This document shows, piece by piece, positions 52,092-59,971 of a DNA stretch of 64,000 bases. The stretch's first letter is position 1, and each line of letters opens with the position of its first letter. Source of the DNA: Microbispora catharanthi (GTDB taxonomy: Bacteria > Actinomycetota > Actinomycetes > Streptosporangiales > Streptosporangiaceae). A program made the position numbers and the translations under genes. The DNA lies in contig NZ_VDMA02000014.1 in the NCBI RefSeq assembly GCF_006334915.2, positions 1 to 64,000 on the forward strand, read 5' to 3'. The notes beneath the pieces are model-generated. The model saw nothing but the letters and a program-made list of their open reading frames with translations. It did not search any database and was not told the DNA's origin.

Positions 52092-52174
52092 CAAAGTCGC
52101 GCGGAGCCGACCGCCTGCTTCAGCCGGCGGGTGCGTCCGCGCTTCCTCCCCTCGAATTTCGCCGGTTCCTTCGA

Positions 52175-52396
52175 ATGGACACCCGCGGGCATGTGGCGGA
52201 AAACCACGCCACCCGGCCGGAGTTCCGGCACTTCACCTGCGGGCATACCGCGCACGCCGACGTGGCCGGCGCGCTGAGAATTCTCCGGGCCGGGCTCGTC
52301 CTCTGCGACGCCGCTTGGCCGGCGACGCGGGGAGCCCGCCGCTCCAGCGGTGGGTGGAGTCACGGTTACAGAATGCCAGCCGTTTCGCGGACTTGA
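52175..52396 (+). pseudogene. TnpB (IS605/IS607-type) C-terminal remnant
   Basis: The frame reads GHVAENHATRPEFRHFTCGH followed by TAHADVAGALRILRAGLVL, matching the zinc-ribbon tail of TnpB proteins (xxFxCxxCGxxxHADxNAAxNIL). The first CxxC half and RuvC domain are gone, and one Cys of the ribbon is changed. About 75 residues end at a TGA. The 5' boundary is near 52140. It is a scar of an IS200/605-like element lying between two glycosyltransferase genes. Confidence 0.6.
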
Positions 52397-52459
52397 CTCG
52401 GACGCTACTGGGAAGCGGGCATCATTGGTGTCCTGCCGTCATATGCGAGGAGTTGCGAC

Positions 52460-53698
52460 GTGGAACTTACCGTTGTCATGCCATGCCTCAATGAGGCCGA
52501 GACCGTTGAGATCTGTGTTCGCAAGGCTCTCACCTGCATGCGCGAGAACGGAATCGACGGCGAAGTGGTCATCGCCGACAACGGCAGCACCGACGGCTCG
52601 CAACAGCTGGCCCGTGACGCGGGCGCCCGGGTTGTCCATATTGACGAGAAGGGCTACGGCAACGCCCTGATCGGCGGCATCCGCGCCGCCCGAGGCAAGT
52701 ACGTCATCATGGGCGACGCCGACGACTCCTACGACTTCACCAGCCTGATGCCCTTCGTCGAGCAGCTCCGGGACGGCGCCGAGCTGGTCATGGGCAACCG
52801 GTTCCGCGGCGGCATCGCCCCGGGGGCCATGCCCCCGCTCCACCGCTACCTGGGCAACCCGGTCCTGTCGTTCATCGGCCGGCTGTTCTTCCCCAGCGCG
52901 ATCGGCGACTTCCACTGCGGACTGCGCGGCTTCCGCCGTGACTCGATCCTGCGGCTGGGGCTCCAGACCGGCGGCATGGAGTTCGCCTCCGAGATGGTCG
53001 TGAAGGCGACCCTGCAGGGGCTCGACGTCCGCGAGGTGCCGACCACGCTGTCGCCCGACGGCCGCTCCCGCCCGCCGCACCTGCGCTCCTGGCGGGACGG
53101 CTGGCGCCACCTGCGCTTCCTGCTGCTCTACAGCCCGCGCTGGCTGTTCTTCATCCCGGGCCTGGTGCTCATGAGCCTCGGTCTCGTCGCCGGGGCCGCG
53201 CTGACGTTCGGCCCGGTCTACATCGGCAAGCTCGCCTTCGACGTCGACACGCTGGTCGGCGCGTCCGCGATGGTGGTCAGCGGTTTCCAGGCCGTGCTGT
53301 TCGCGTTGTTCACCAAGGTGTACGCGGCCGAGGAGGGCTTCCTCCCCGAGGACCGGCGCATCCGCAGGCTGGTGGACGTCGTCACGCTGGAGAAGGGCCT
53401 GCTCGCGGGTGGCGCCCTGGCCGTGGCCGGTCTCGTCGGCCTCGTGGCCTCGCTCGCCCACTGGGGCGGCCGCGGCTTCGGCGAGCTGATCCCGGCCGAG
53501 TCGCTGCGCCTCGTCGTGCCCTCGGCGACCGCGTTCGTCATGAGCTTCCAGACGATCTTCGCGTCGCTGTTCATCAGCATCCTCGGCATTCGCCGTACGC
53601 GGGAGAACCCGGTCGACATCGCGGCGTCCGCCGCCGAGGAGGCCGCCGAGGCCGTCAGCCGCGAGTCCGAGACCGCCGGTCGCGAGTCCGTGGCCTAG
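52460..53698 (+). CDS. GT2 polyprenyl-phosphate glycosyltransferase with membrane tail
   Basis: 412 residues. The N-terminal GT-A domain starts MELTVVMPCLNEAETVEICV and has the nucleotide-sugar motif VIMGDADDSYDFTSLMPFVE and VMGNRFRGGIAPGAMPPLHR; the C-terminal half has four hydrophobic helices (WLFFIPGLVLMSLGLVAGAA, and others). It resembles bacterial dolichyl-phosphate-glucose/mannose synthases that make lipid-linked sugars for GT-C enzymes such as the nearby pmt. The specific sugar is not known. The GTG start has AGGAG upstream. A 9-bp stem-loop follows. Confidence 0.85.
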   Translation: MELTVVMPCLNEAETVEICVRKALTCMRENGIDGEVVIADNGSTDGSQQLARDAGARVVHIDEKGYGNALIGGIRAARGKYVIMGDADDSYDFTSLMPFVEQLRDGAELVMGNRFRGGIAPGAMPPLHRYLGNPVLSFIGRLFFPSAIGDFHCGLRGFRRDSILRLGLQTGGMEFASEMVVKATLQGLDVREVPTTLSPDGRSRPPHLRSWRDGWRHLRFLLLYSPRWLFFIPGLVLMSLGLVAGAALTFGPVYIGKLAFDVDTLVGASAMVVSGFQAVLFALFTKVYAAEEGFLPEDRRIRRLVDVVTLEKGLLAGGALAVAGLVGLVASLAHWGGRGFGELIPAESLRLVVPSATAFVMSFQTIFASLFISILGIRRTRENPVDIAASAAEEAAEAVSRESETAGRESVA

Positions 53699-53718
53699 GG
53701 ACGCCACCGGCGTTTTAA

Positions 53719-53740
53719 CCCGGGGAGTCATCTCCCCGGG
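53719..53740. terminator. Stem-loop after GT2 gene
   Basis: CCCGGGGAG-TCAT-CTCCCCGGG, perfect 9-bp stem, 20 bases after the GT2 stop and just before the metG promoter. Confidence 0.7.
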
Positions 53741-53745
53741 GCCGA

Positions 53746-53751
53746 TAGGAT
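53746..53751 (+). promoter_or_regulatory. -10 box of leaderless metG promoter
   Basis: TAGGAT, six bases before the metG ATG; no ribosome site is present. Confidence 0.6.
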
Positions 53752-53757
53752 TCGCAC

Positions 53758-55344
53758 ATGGCGGCTACAGGAACGACTGCATCCGGGGAGTCGGCGTTCT
53801 ACGTGACGACGCCGATCTACTACGTCAACGACGCCCCGCACCTGGGCCACGCCTACACGACCGTCGCGGGCGACGTGCTCACCCGCTGGCACCGCCAGCG
53901 CGGCGAGAAGGTGTGGTACCTCACGGGCACGGACGAGCACGGTCAGAAGATCATGCGTACGGCCGAGGCGAACGGCGTGTCACCCCAGGAATGGTGCGAC
54001 AAGCTCGTCGAGGACGCCTGGAAGCCGCTCTGGGAGCACCTCCAGATCGCCAACGACGACTTCATCCGCACCACCGAGCCGCGTCACACCGACCGCGTCC
54101 AGGAGTTCGTGCAGGACCTGTACGACAAGGGCGAGATCTACAAGGGCGGCTACGAGGGGCCCTACTGCGTCGGCTGCGAGGAGTACAAGTCCCCCGGCGA
54201 CCTGCTGGAGGGCGACCTGTGCCCGATCCACAAGCGCCCGGTGGAGTGGCTGAAGGAGGAGAACTACTTCTTCAGGCTCTCGGCGTACGGCCCGCGCCTG
54301 CTCGAGTTCTACGAGCAGAACCCCGACTTCGTCCAGCCCGCCTCGGCGCGCAACGAGGTCGTGCAGTTCGTGAAGCAGGGCCTGCAGGACCTGTCGATCT
54401 CGCGGTCGACCTTCGACTGGGGCGTCCCGATCCCCTGGGACTCCAAGCACGTCATCTACGTGTGGATCGATGCGCTGCTCAACTACGCCACGGCCGTCGG
54501 ATACGGCTCCGACCAGGCGAAGTTCGACGCCACCTGGCCGGCGAACGTGCACCTGGTCGGCAAGGACATCCTCCGGTTCCACGCGATCATCTGGCCCGCC
54601 ATGCTCATGGCGAACGGCCTGCCGCTGCCGGGGCGCGTGTTCGCCAACGGCTGGCTCATGGTCGGCGGCGAGAAGATGAGCAAGTCCAACCTCACCGGCA
54701 TCTCGCCCCGCGATCTGACGAGCCACTTCGGCGTGGACGCCTACCGCTACTACTTCCTGCGGGCGATCCCGTTCGGCCAGGACGGCTCGTTCTCCTGGGA
54801 GGACTTCTCCGCCCGCTACACCTCCGAACTCGCCAACGACTTCGGCAACCTGGCATCCCGGGTCGCGGCGATGATCGGCAAATATTTCGACGGAACCCTT
54901 CCCGAGGCGAAGGACGCGGGTCCCGCGGAGCAGGCGATCGCGGACGGCCTGGCCGCGGCGGCGGCCCAGGCGGACACCATGATCGGTGACAACCTGGACT
55001 TCGCCGGCGGCATCGGCGCCGTCTTCGACTTCGTCAAGCAGGTCAACGGTTATCTGAGCGACCAGGCGCCGTGGAAGGTGGCCAAGGACGACTCGCCCGA
55101 GGGGCAGGCGCGGCTCGCCACGATCCTCTACACGGCGGCCGAGTCGCTGCGCGCGATCGCGGTCCTGCTCCACCCGATCATGCCGGCCACGAGCGCCAAG
55201 CTGTGGGCGTCCCTCGGGGCGGAGCCGCACCTGGGCGTGCTCGCCGACCAGCGGATCGCCGACGTCGCCACCTGGGGCAGGCTGCCCGCCGGGGCGCAGG
55301 TCGTCAAGGGCGAGATCCTCTTCCCGCGGCTGGAGAACGCCTGA
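53758..55344 (+). CDS. metG: Methionyl-tRNA synthetase
   Basis: 528 residues; charges tRNA-Met. Class I signatures: HIGH as APHLGHAYT near residue 25 and KMSKS as GGEKMSKSNLTGI near 305. The zinc-finger Cys residues are in YCVGCEEYKSPGDL and GDLCPIHKRP. The C-terminal anticodon-binding helical domain ends the protein; the extra tRNA-binding domain of some MetG proteins is absent. It starts the metG-tatD-rsmA run, which matches Rv1007c-Rv1010. Confidence 0.96.
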   Translation: MAATGTTASGESAFYVTTPIYYVNDAPHLGHAYTTVAGDVLTRWHRQRGEKVWYLTGTDEHGQKIMRTAEANGVSPQEWCDKLVEDAWKPLWEHLQIANDDFIRTTEPRHTDRVQEFVQDLYDKGEIYKGGYEGPYCVGCEEYKSPGDLLEGDLCPIHKRPVEWLKEENYFFRLSAYGPRLLEFYEQNPDFVQPASARNEVVQFVKQGLQDLSISRSTFDWGVPIPWDSKHVIYVWIDALLNYATAVGYGSDQAKFDATWPANVHLVGKDILRFHAIIWPAMLMANGLPLPGRVFANGWLMVGGEKMSKSNLTGISPRDLTSHFGVDAYRYYFLRAIPFGQDGSFSWEDFSARYTSELANDFGNLASRVAAMIGKYFDGTLPEAKDAGPAEQAIADGLAAAAAQADTMIGDNLDFAGGIGAVFDFVKQVNGYLSDQAPWKVAKDDSPEGQARLATILYTAAESLRAIAVLLHPIMPATSAKLWASLGAEPHLGVLADQRIADVATWGRLPAGAQVVKGEILFPRLENA

Positions 55345-55346
55345 CC

Positions 55347-56204
55347 ATGTCGCGTGAGCGTCCCGCGCCGCCCGAGGCGCTGCCGGCGGAGGTGTTCGAC
55401 AGCCACTGCCACCTGGACATCATGGTCGGCAACCGGCAGGCGTCCTCGGGCGATCCCGTCGCGCTGGCGGCCCAGGCGGCCGGGGCGAGCGTCGCGTCGA
55501 TCCTCGCCGAGGCGAGGTCGGTCGGCGTGACGCGCCTGGTGACGGTGGGATACGACCTGCCCTCCTCGCGGTGGAACGCCGAGGTGGCGGGCGAGCACCG
55601 GGACGTCTACGCGGCCGTGGCCATCCACCCGAACGAGGCGCACGCCTCCACGCCCGAGGTCCTCGCCGAGATCGAGGACCTCGCGCGGCGGCCGCACGTG
55701 CGGGCGGTGGGGGAGACCGGACTCGACTACTTCCGCGACTGGGCGTCGAAGGACGACCAGCACGCCAGCTTCCGCGCGCACATCGAGATCGCCAAGCGGA
55801 CCGGCAGGGCCCTGGTCATCCACGACCGCGACGCGCACGACGACGTGCTCGCCGTGCTCGCCGACCAGGGCGCCCCCGACGTGGTGGTCTTCCACAGCTT
55901 CTCCGGCGACGCCGAGATGGCCAAGCGGTGCGTGGACGCCGGTTACTTCATGTCGTTCTCCGGCCCGGTGACCTACAAGAACGCCGGATATCTGCGCGAG
56001 GCGGCGGCGGTGGCCCCGCCCGAGCTGATGCTGGTCGAGACCGACGCCCCCTACCTGCCCCCGACGCCGCACCGGGGCAAGCCCAACGCGCCCTACCTGA
56101 TCCCGCTCACGCTCCGCTGTCTCGCGGAGGTCAAGGGCATGGACGTCGCCGACCTCGCCGCCCGGATCACGGCCAACGGCGAGACCGTCTTCGGCGCCTG
56201 GTAG
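55347..56204 (+). CDS. tatD: TatD-family metal-dependent hydrolase/DNase
   Basis: 285 residues. Metal ligands: [13 protein letters not shown] (HxH), [14 protein letters not shown] (Glu), [12 protein letters not shown] (His), [14 protein letters not shown] (His) and [15 protein letters not shown] (Asp), in the TatD order. It is a 3'-5' exonuclease or hydrolase in DNA repair and turnover. ATG two bases after the metG stop, translationally coupled. rpfB, which usually follows tatD in actinobacteria, is missing. Confidence 0.92.
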   Translation: MSRERPAPPEALPAEVFDSHCHLDIMVGNRQASSGDPVALAAQAAGASVASILAEARSVGVTRLVTVGYDLPSSRWNAEVAGEHRDVYAAVAIHPNEAHASTPEVLAEIEDLARRPHVRAVGETGLDYFRDWASKDDQHASFRAHIEIAKRTGRALVIHDRDAHDDVLAVLADQGAPDVVVFHSFSGDAEMAKRCVDAGYFMSFSGPVTYKNAGYLREAAAVAPPELMLVETDAPYLPPTPHRGKPNAPYLIPLTLRCLAEVKGMDVADLAARITANGETVFGAW

Positions 56205-56223
56205 CGCGGGGGACACTGGAGGC

Positions 56224-57111
56224 ATGAGTCTGCTCGGGCCGGTCGAAGTGCGTGCACTCGCGGAGAAGCTGAACATCCGGCCGACGAAGAAGCTGGGGCA
56301 GAACTTCGTGATCGACGGCGGCACCGTCCGCCGGATCGTCCGGCTCGCCGAGGTCGCACCGCACGACGTGGCGATCGAGGTCGGGCCGGGGCTCGGCTCG
56401 CTCACCCTCGCCCTGCTCCCGGAGGTCGCCGAGGTCGTCGCCGTGGAGATCGACCCGGTGCTGGCGGAGCAGCTGCCGCTGACGGTCGCCGAGCGGGCCC
56501 CCGAGGTGGCCGGCCGGCTGACCGTGGTGCACGCCGACGCGCTCAAGGTCGGGCCCGCCGAGCTCGGGACCGAGCCGACCGCGCTGGTCGCCAACCTGCC
56601 GTACAACGTGTCAGTGCCGGTCGTGCTGCACCTGCTGGAGGTGCTGCCGTCGCTGCGGCGCGGGCTGGTGATGGTGCAGTCGGAGGTCGCCGACCGGCTC
56701 GCCGCGGCGCCGGGGTCGCGCATCTACGGCGTTCCCTCGGTCAAGGCCGCTTGGTATGCCGACGTGCGCCGGGTCGGTCCGGTCGGGCGCAACGTCTTCT
56801 GGCCCGCGCCGAACGTCGACTCCGGCCTGGTCTCGCTCGTACGGCGGGAGCCGCCGGCGACGACGGCGACCCGCGAGGAGGTGTTCGCCGCCGTCGACGC
56901 GGCGTTCGCCCAGCGCCGCAAGACGCTGCGCGCCGCGCTCGCCTCCTGGGCCGGAACGGCGGCCGCCGCGGAGAAGGCCCTGCTCGGGGCCGGGATCGAC
57001 CCCTCGGCGCGTGGGGAGCAGCTGAGGGTCGAGGACTTCGCCCGCATCGCCGAACAGCGGGTCGCGCCGGCGGCGCACCAGCCGGGTCAGATCGGCCGGC
57101 GGCCGAGGTAG
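56224..57111 (+). CDS. rsmA: 16S rRNA (adenine-1518/1519-N6)-dimethyltransferase
   Basis: 295 residues; dimethylates two adjacent adenosines in the 3' loop of 16S rRNA (KsgA). Signatures [30 protein letters not shown] (SAM site) and [19 protein letters not shown] (NLPY catalytic motif). A TGGAGGC ribosome site precedes the ATG. It follows tatD by 19 bases. Its 3' end overlaps the convergent TIGR03086 gene by 25 bases. Confidence 0.95.
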   Translation: MSLLGPVEVRALAEKLNIRPTKKLGQNFVIDGGTVRRIVRLAEVAPHDVAIEVGPGLGSLTLALLPEVAEVVAVEIDPVLAEQLPLTVAERAPEVAGRLTVVHADALKVGPAELGTEPTALVANLPYNVSVPVVLHLLEVLPSLRRGLVMVQSEVADRLAAAPGSRIYGVPSVKAAWYADVRRVGPVGRNVFWPAPNVDSGLVSLVRREPPATTATREEVFAAVDAAFAQRRKTLRAALASWAGTAAAAEKALLGAGIDPSARGEQLRVEDFARIAEQRVAPAAHQPGQIGRRPR

Positions 57112-57677
57112 GCCAGCAGCACGGCCACTTCGCCGGCGTCGTCGCCGGTTTCCAACGCGGGAGCGTACGCGCCGTAGGCCCGCAGCGGTTCGACGATCCG
57201 GGTGGCGACCTCCATCAGCGGCAGGGCCATCTCCGGGGTGAGCGGCGAGGGCTGCCCCGTGGCCACGGCGATGTCCCAGGCGTGCACCGCCGCGTCGAGC
57301 GCGCACGCGCCGGCCGCGAGCCATGCGGGCATGGGGCCCTGGGGGAGCGGCACCGGCACCTGCTCGGCGTCGTCGTCCACCGTCGCCCAGGCGCGGGCCG
57401 AAGCGTCCAGCCCCGCGGCCAGGTGCGCTCGGGGGTCGCCCTCGATGCGGCCGGAGGGCGAGAACGGGTCCTCGGAGGGCCACGCCCCACCGGTGATCGC
57501 GGCGGCGAAGGCGATCTGGTCCCCGGTCGCGTGCTGCAGCACCTGGGTGACCGACCACTTCTCGCACGGAGTGGGGGAGTCCCACGCCTCGTCGCCGACG
57601 CCCGCGACGGCGTCGCGCAACGCGTCGTGCGCCTGGGTCAGCAGGGTCCGCCAGCTCGCCGTCGTGGTCTCGTTCAT
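57087..57677 (-). CDS. TIGR03086-type DinB-fold metal-binding protein
   Basis: 196 residues. The N-terminal helical bundle reads [20 protein letters not shown], the mycothiol-dependent maleylpyruvate isomerase/DinB_2 pattern with the first His; the other His ligands are in [17 protein letters not shown]. Mycothiol-dependent transferase or detoxification activity is possible but not shown. GGAGAGG precedes the ATG. Divergent from the TetR gene; the 97-bp gap contains paired direct repeats, so it is the likely target of that regulator. Confidence 0.85.
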   Translation of the reverse strand: MNETTTASWRTLLTQAHDALRDAVAGVGDEAWDSPTPCEKWSVTQVLQHATGDQIAFAAAITGGAWPSEDPFSPSGRIEGDPRAHLAAGLDASARAWATVDDDAEQVPVPLPQGPMPAWLAAGACALDAAVHAWDIAVATGQPSPLTPEMALPLMEVATRIVEPLRAYGAYAPALETGDDAGEVAVLLAYLGRRPI

Positions 57678-57702
57678 CGGTGTTTCCTCTCCTCGTTCAG
57701 AC

Positions 57703-57756
57703 CGGAATGTTCCGTTCCGCTACTGAGGACTATAGCAGAACGGAATGTTCTGTTCC
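57703..57756. promoter_or_regulatory. Paired direct repeats, probable TetR operators
   Basis: CGGAATGTTCCGTTCC (57703-57718) and CGGAATGTTCTGTTCC (57741-57756) differ by one base, with starts 38 bp apart, in the divergent gap between the DinB-like and TetR genes. Each contains a GAAT-GTTC core, and AGAAC-ggaat-GTTCT around the second is an inverted repeat. This is the layout of tandem TetR sites. Confidence 0.65.
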
Positions 57757-57761
57757 ACTGC

Positions 57762-57767
57762 TACTGT
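57762..57767 (+). promoter_or_regulatory. -10 box of leaderless tetR-like promoter
   Basis: TACTGT, six bases before the ATG at 57774 and five bases after the second repeat, so the operator covers the -35 region. Confidence 0.6.
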
Positions 57768-57773
57768 GAGCGC

Positions 57774-58442
57774 ATGCCGAAGCAGATGGACGACCACGGT
57801 TCCAGCGGCCTCGCCGGACGGCGGGGCCAGGCGGCGCGCAACGACGCCGCCATCCTCGACGCCGCCAGGGAGGTCTTCCTCGCCGATCCGAAGGCGCCGG
57901 TCGCGGCCGTCGCGGAGCGGGCCGGGGTCGGAATGAGTGCGCTCTACCGGAGATATCCCGGCAAGGAGGACCTGCTGCGCAGGTTGTGCCACGACGGTCT
58001 GCGTCGCTGGATCGAGGAGGCGGAGGCCGTCGAGACCGAGCCGGATGCCTGGAAGGCCCTCGTCGTCTTCCTCGAACGGATCGTCGACGCCGACGTGCAC
58101 TCGCTCACGGTCCACCTTGCCGGCACCTTCACGCCGACCGAGGAGATGGGACGCGACGCGCAGCGGGCCGGGGAGATGATGGGCCGGCTGGTGGAGCGGG
58201 CCCACGCGACCGGGCGGTTGCGCCGTGACGTCGTCGCCGACGACTTCGGTCTCGTGCTGGAGGGGTGCGCCGCCGTCCGCCTGCCCGATCCGGAGCGTAC
58301 GCGGGAGCTGCGGCGGCGCTTCCTGTCGATGGTGCTCGACGGTGTCGCCGGAGCCGATGTGACCGGGGACGACGTGGCGGCTCTCCCCGGCCCGGCTCCG
58401 CAGCCGGGCGAGCTGAACTGGCGATGGCGACGGTCGGGTTAG
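57774..58442 (+). CDS. TetR-family transcriptional regulator
   Basis: 222 residues. The TetR helix-turn-helix reads ILDAAREVFLADPKAPVAAV-AERAGVGMSALYRRYPGKED (split here for length), preceded by a basic N-terminus (SSGLAGRRGQAARND). The C-terminal ligand domain (LVVFLERIVDADVHSLTVHL and the helix after it) matches the family dealing with solvents, antibiotics or cofactors. ATG 57774 is leaderless. The divergent DinB-like gene and the repeats between them suggest that it represses both. Confidence 0.88.
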   Translation: MPKQMDDHGSSGLAGRRGQAARNDAAILDAAREVFLADPKAPVAAVAERAGVGMSALYRRYPGKEDLLRRLCHDGLRRWIEEAEAVETEPDAWKALVVFLERIVDADVHSLTVHLAGTFTPTEEMGRDAQRAGEMMGRLVERAHATGRLRRDVVADDFGLVLEGCAAVRLPDPERTRELRRRFLSMVLDGVAGADVTGDDVAALPGPAPQPGELNWRWRRSG

Positions 58443-58548
58443 TCGGATCTGACCGAAATTGATCATTGCGGACGTGTATCGGCTCTTGCGGCCTATCTGG
58501 GGTGAGACGACGATCTCCGGTACTTGTGCACTTTTCTCCGGAGGACTC

Positions 58549-59580
58549 ATGCTCCCCAAACGTTCCGCCGCCCTGGCCGCCGCCCTCGCCACCGCCGTCG
58601 TGAGCGCGCCCGTCACGCCCGCCGCCGCGCGGACCGGTGCGTACACGGCGACCGCGACGGCGACCGTTTTCGCCCCCAACCCCGTGCAGCAGCTCGGCCT
58701 GCAGGACCTCACCGACGCCAAGGACGCCGACCTGCCCGAGCTGGGGCCGGCGTACACGAAGGTCACGCTGACCGACCTCGACGGCTCCGGCACGCTCACC
58801 GGCCGGTACGTCGTCGTGAAGAGCTCGACCGGCGGCGCCGCCAAGGCCGCCGACGGCGCCTTCCCGGCCTACCACCGTGACGTGGACCAGTTCGAGCAGG
58901 TCATGGGCTACCACTGGGTGACCACCGCGCAGCACTACATCCAGTCGCTCGGCTTCGGCAGCACGCTGCGGCCGGTGAACCAGCGGCAGATCGAGTTGCG
59001 CATCAACCAGTACGGCGGCGACAACTCCTTCTTCCGCGAGGACAAGGCCAACATCACCCTCGGCAAGGGCGGCATCGACGACGGCGAGGACGCCGAGGTG
59101 ATCGTCCACGAGTACGGCCACAGCGTCCAGGACGGCCAGGTGCCCGGTTTCGGCACCACGCTGGAGTCCGGCGCGATCGGCGAGGCCTTCGGCGACTATC
59201 TGGCCGTGGCCGTGAGCAGCTGGGCGACCGGTGTTCCGACCAGGACGGACGAGGCCTGCGTGGCCGATTGGGACTCGGTGAGCTACTCGAGTGCCCCGCA
59301 CTGCCTGCGCCGGCTGGACGGGACCAAGCACTACCCCGAGGACGTCAGGGGCGAGGTCCACGCCGACGGCGAGATCTGGTCCCGCGCCCTGTGGGACATC
59401 CGCCGGGTGCTCGGCGACCGGAAGGCGAGCACCCTGATCATCGAGGCGCAGTTCGACTTCGCCCCCGGCACCACGTTCAAGGCGGCCGCCGAGGCGACCG
59501 TCGCCGCTGCTCGGCGTCTCTACGGCGCGAGTGCGGCGAGCGCCGTCACCGGTGCGTTCGCCGACCGCGGCATCCTCTGA
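58549..59580 (+). CDS. Secreted zinc metallopeptidase (M36/M4-like)
   Basis: 343 residues. GGAGGA precedes the ATG; the signal peptide ends SAPVTPAAA. The zinc signature VIVHEYGHSVQDGQ (HExxH) and the third ligand in GEAFGDYLAVAVSS (GAIGEAFGDY) define a gluzincin of the thermolysin/fungalysin type. The usual fungalysin prodomain is reduced to about 100 residues (YTKVTLTDLDGSGTLTGRYV). Secreted protease for nutrient release or processing. A strong terminator follows; it is separate from the next protease gene. Confidence 0.85.
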   Translation: MLPKRSAALAAALATAVVSAPVTPAAARTGAYTATATATVFAPNPVQQLGLQDLTDAKDADLPELGPAYTKVTLTDLDGSGTLTGRYVVVKSSTGGAAKAADGAFPAYHRDVDQFEQVMGYHWVTTAQHYIQSLGFGSTLRPVNQRQIELRINQYGGDNSFFREDKANITLGKGGIDDGEDAEVIVHEYGHSVQDGQVPGFGTTLESGAIGEAFGDYLAVAVSSWATGVPTRTDEACVADWDSVSYSSAPHCLRRLDGTKHYPEDVRGEVHADGEIWSRALWDIRRVLGDRKASTLIIEAQFDFAPGTTFKAAAEATVAAARRLYGASAASAVTGAFADRGIL

Positions 59581-59585
59581 GCGCC

Positions 59586-59620
59586 GTGCCCCGCCCGGTC
59601 GGGCATTTCGGGCGGGGCAC
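59586..59620. terminator. Strong stem-loop terminator
   Basis: GTGCCCCGCCCG and CGGGCGGGGCAC, perfect 12-bp stem with an 11-base loop, five bases past the metallopeptidase stop. Confidence 0.8.
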
Positions 59621-59706
59621 GCCCCGGGGGCACTTCCGACGGGGGTGCGGGTGCTCCGGCGGAGCGACTTTGACGTGATCAACTAGCCTTCCCGTTCCGT
59701 CGGATC

Positions 59707-59726
59707 AGTGTGATTTACATCACACT
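59707..59726. promoter_or_regulatory. CRP-type site
   Basis: AGTGTGATTTACATCACACT contains the exact CRP consensus TGTGA-N6-TCACA with 7-bp perfect arms. It is 246 bp upstream of the trypsin-like protease start and after the metallopeptidase terminator. A 10-bp direct repeat GATCAGTGAC occurs twice shortly after it (about 59740-59760). Actinobacterial CRP proteins use this consensus, with cAMP. Confidence 0.7.
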
Positions 59727-59971
59727 GGAACCCTGGCTGGATCAGTGACGATCAGTGACGGGTCTGCGACGGCGGCCTCTGTGATCAGCGAAAACGTGAC
59801 GGTGCTGTGAGGGATTCGGGCGGCGACGGAAGTCGCGATCTTGACCGACCGACCAGACTGAAACGACTTAAGGCGGTCACAAGCCACAAATCCTCAGATA
59901 GCTTCTTACTCGTCCTTTACTGACGGATGGGGCGCAAGTGGCGCCCGACGATCAGACCAGGGAGTAGTAAG

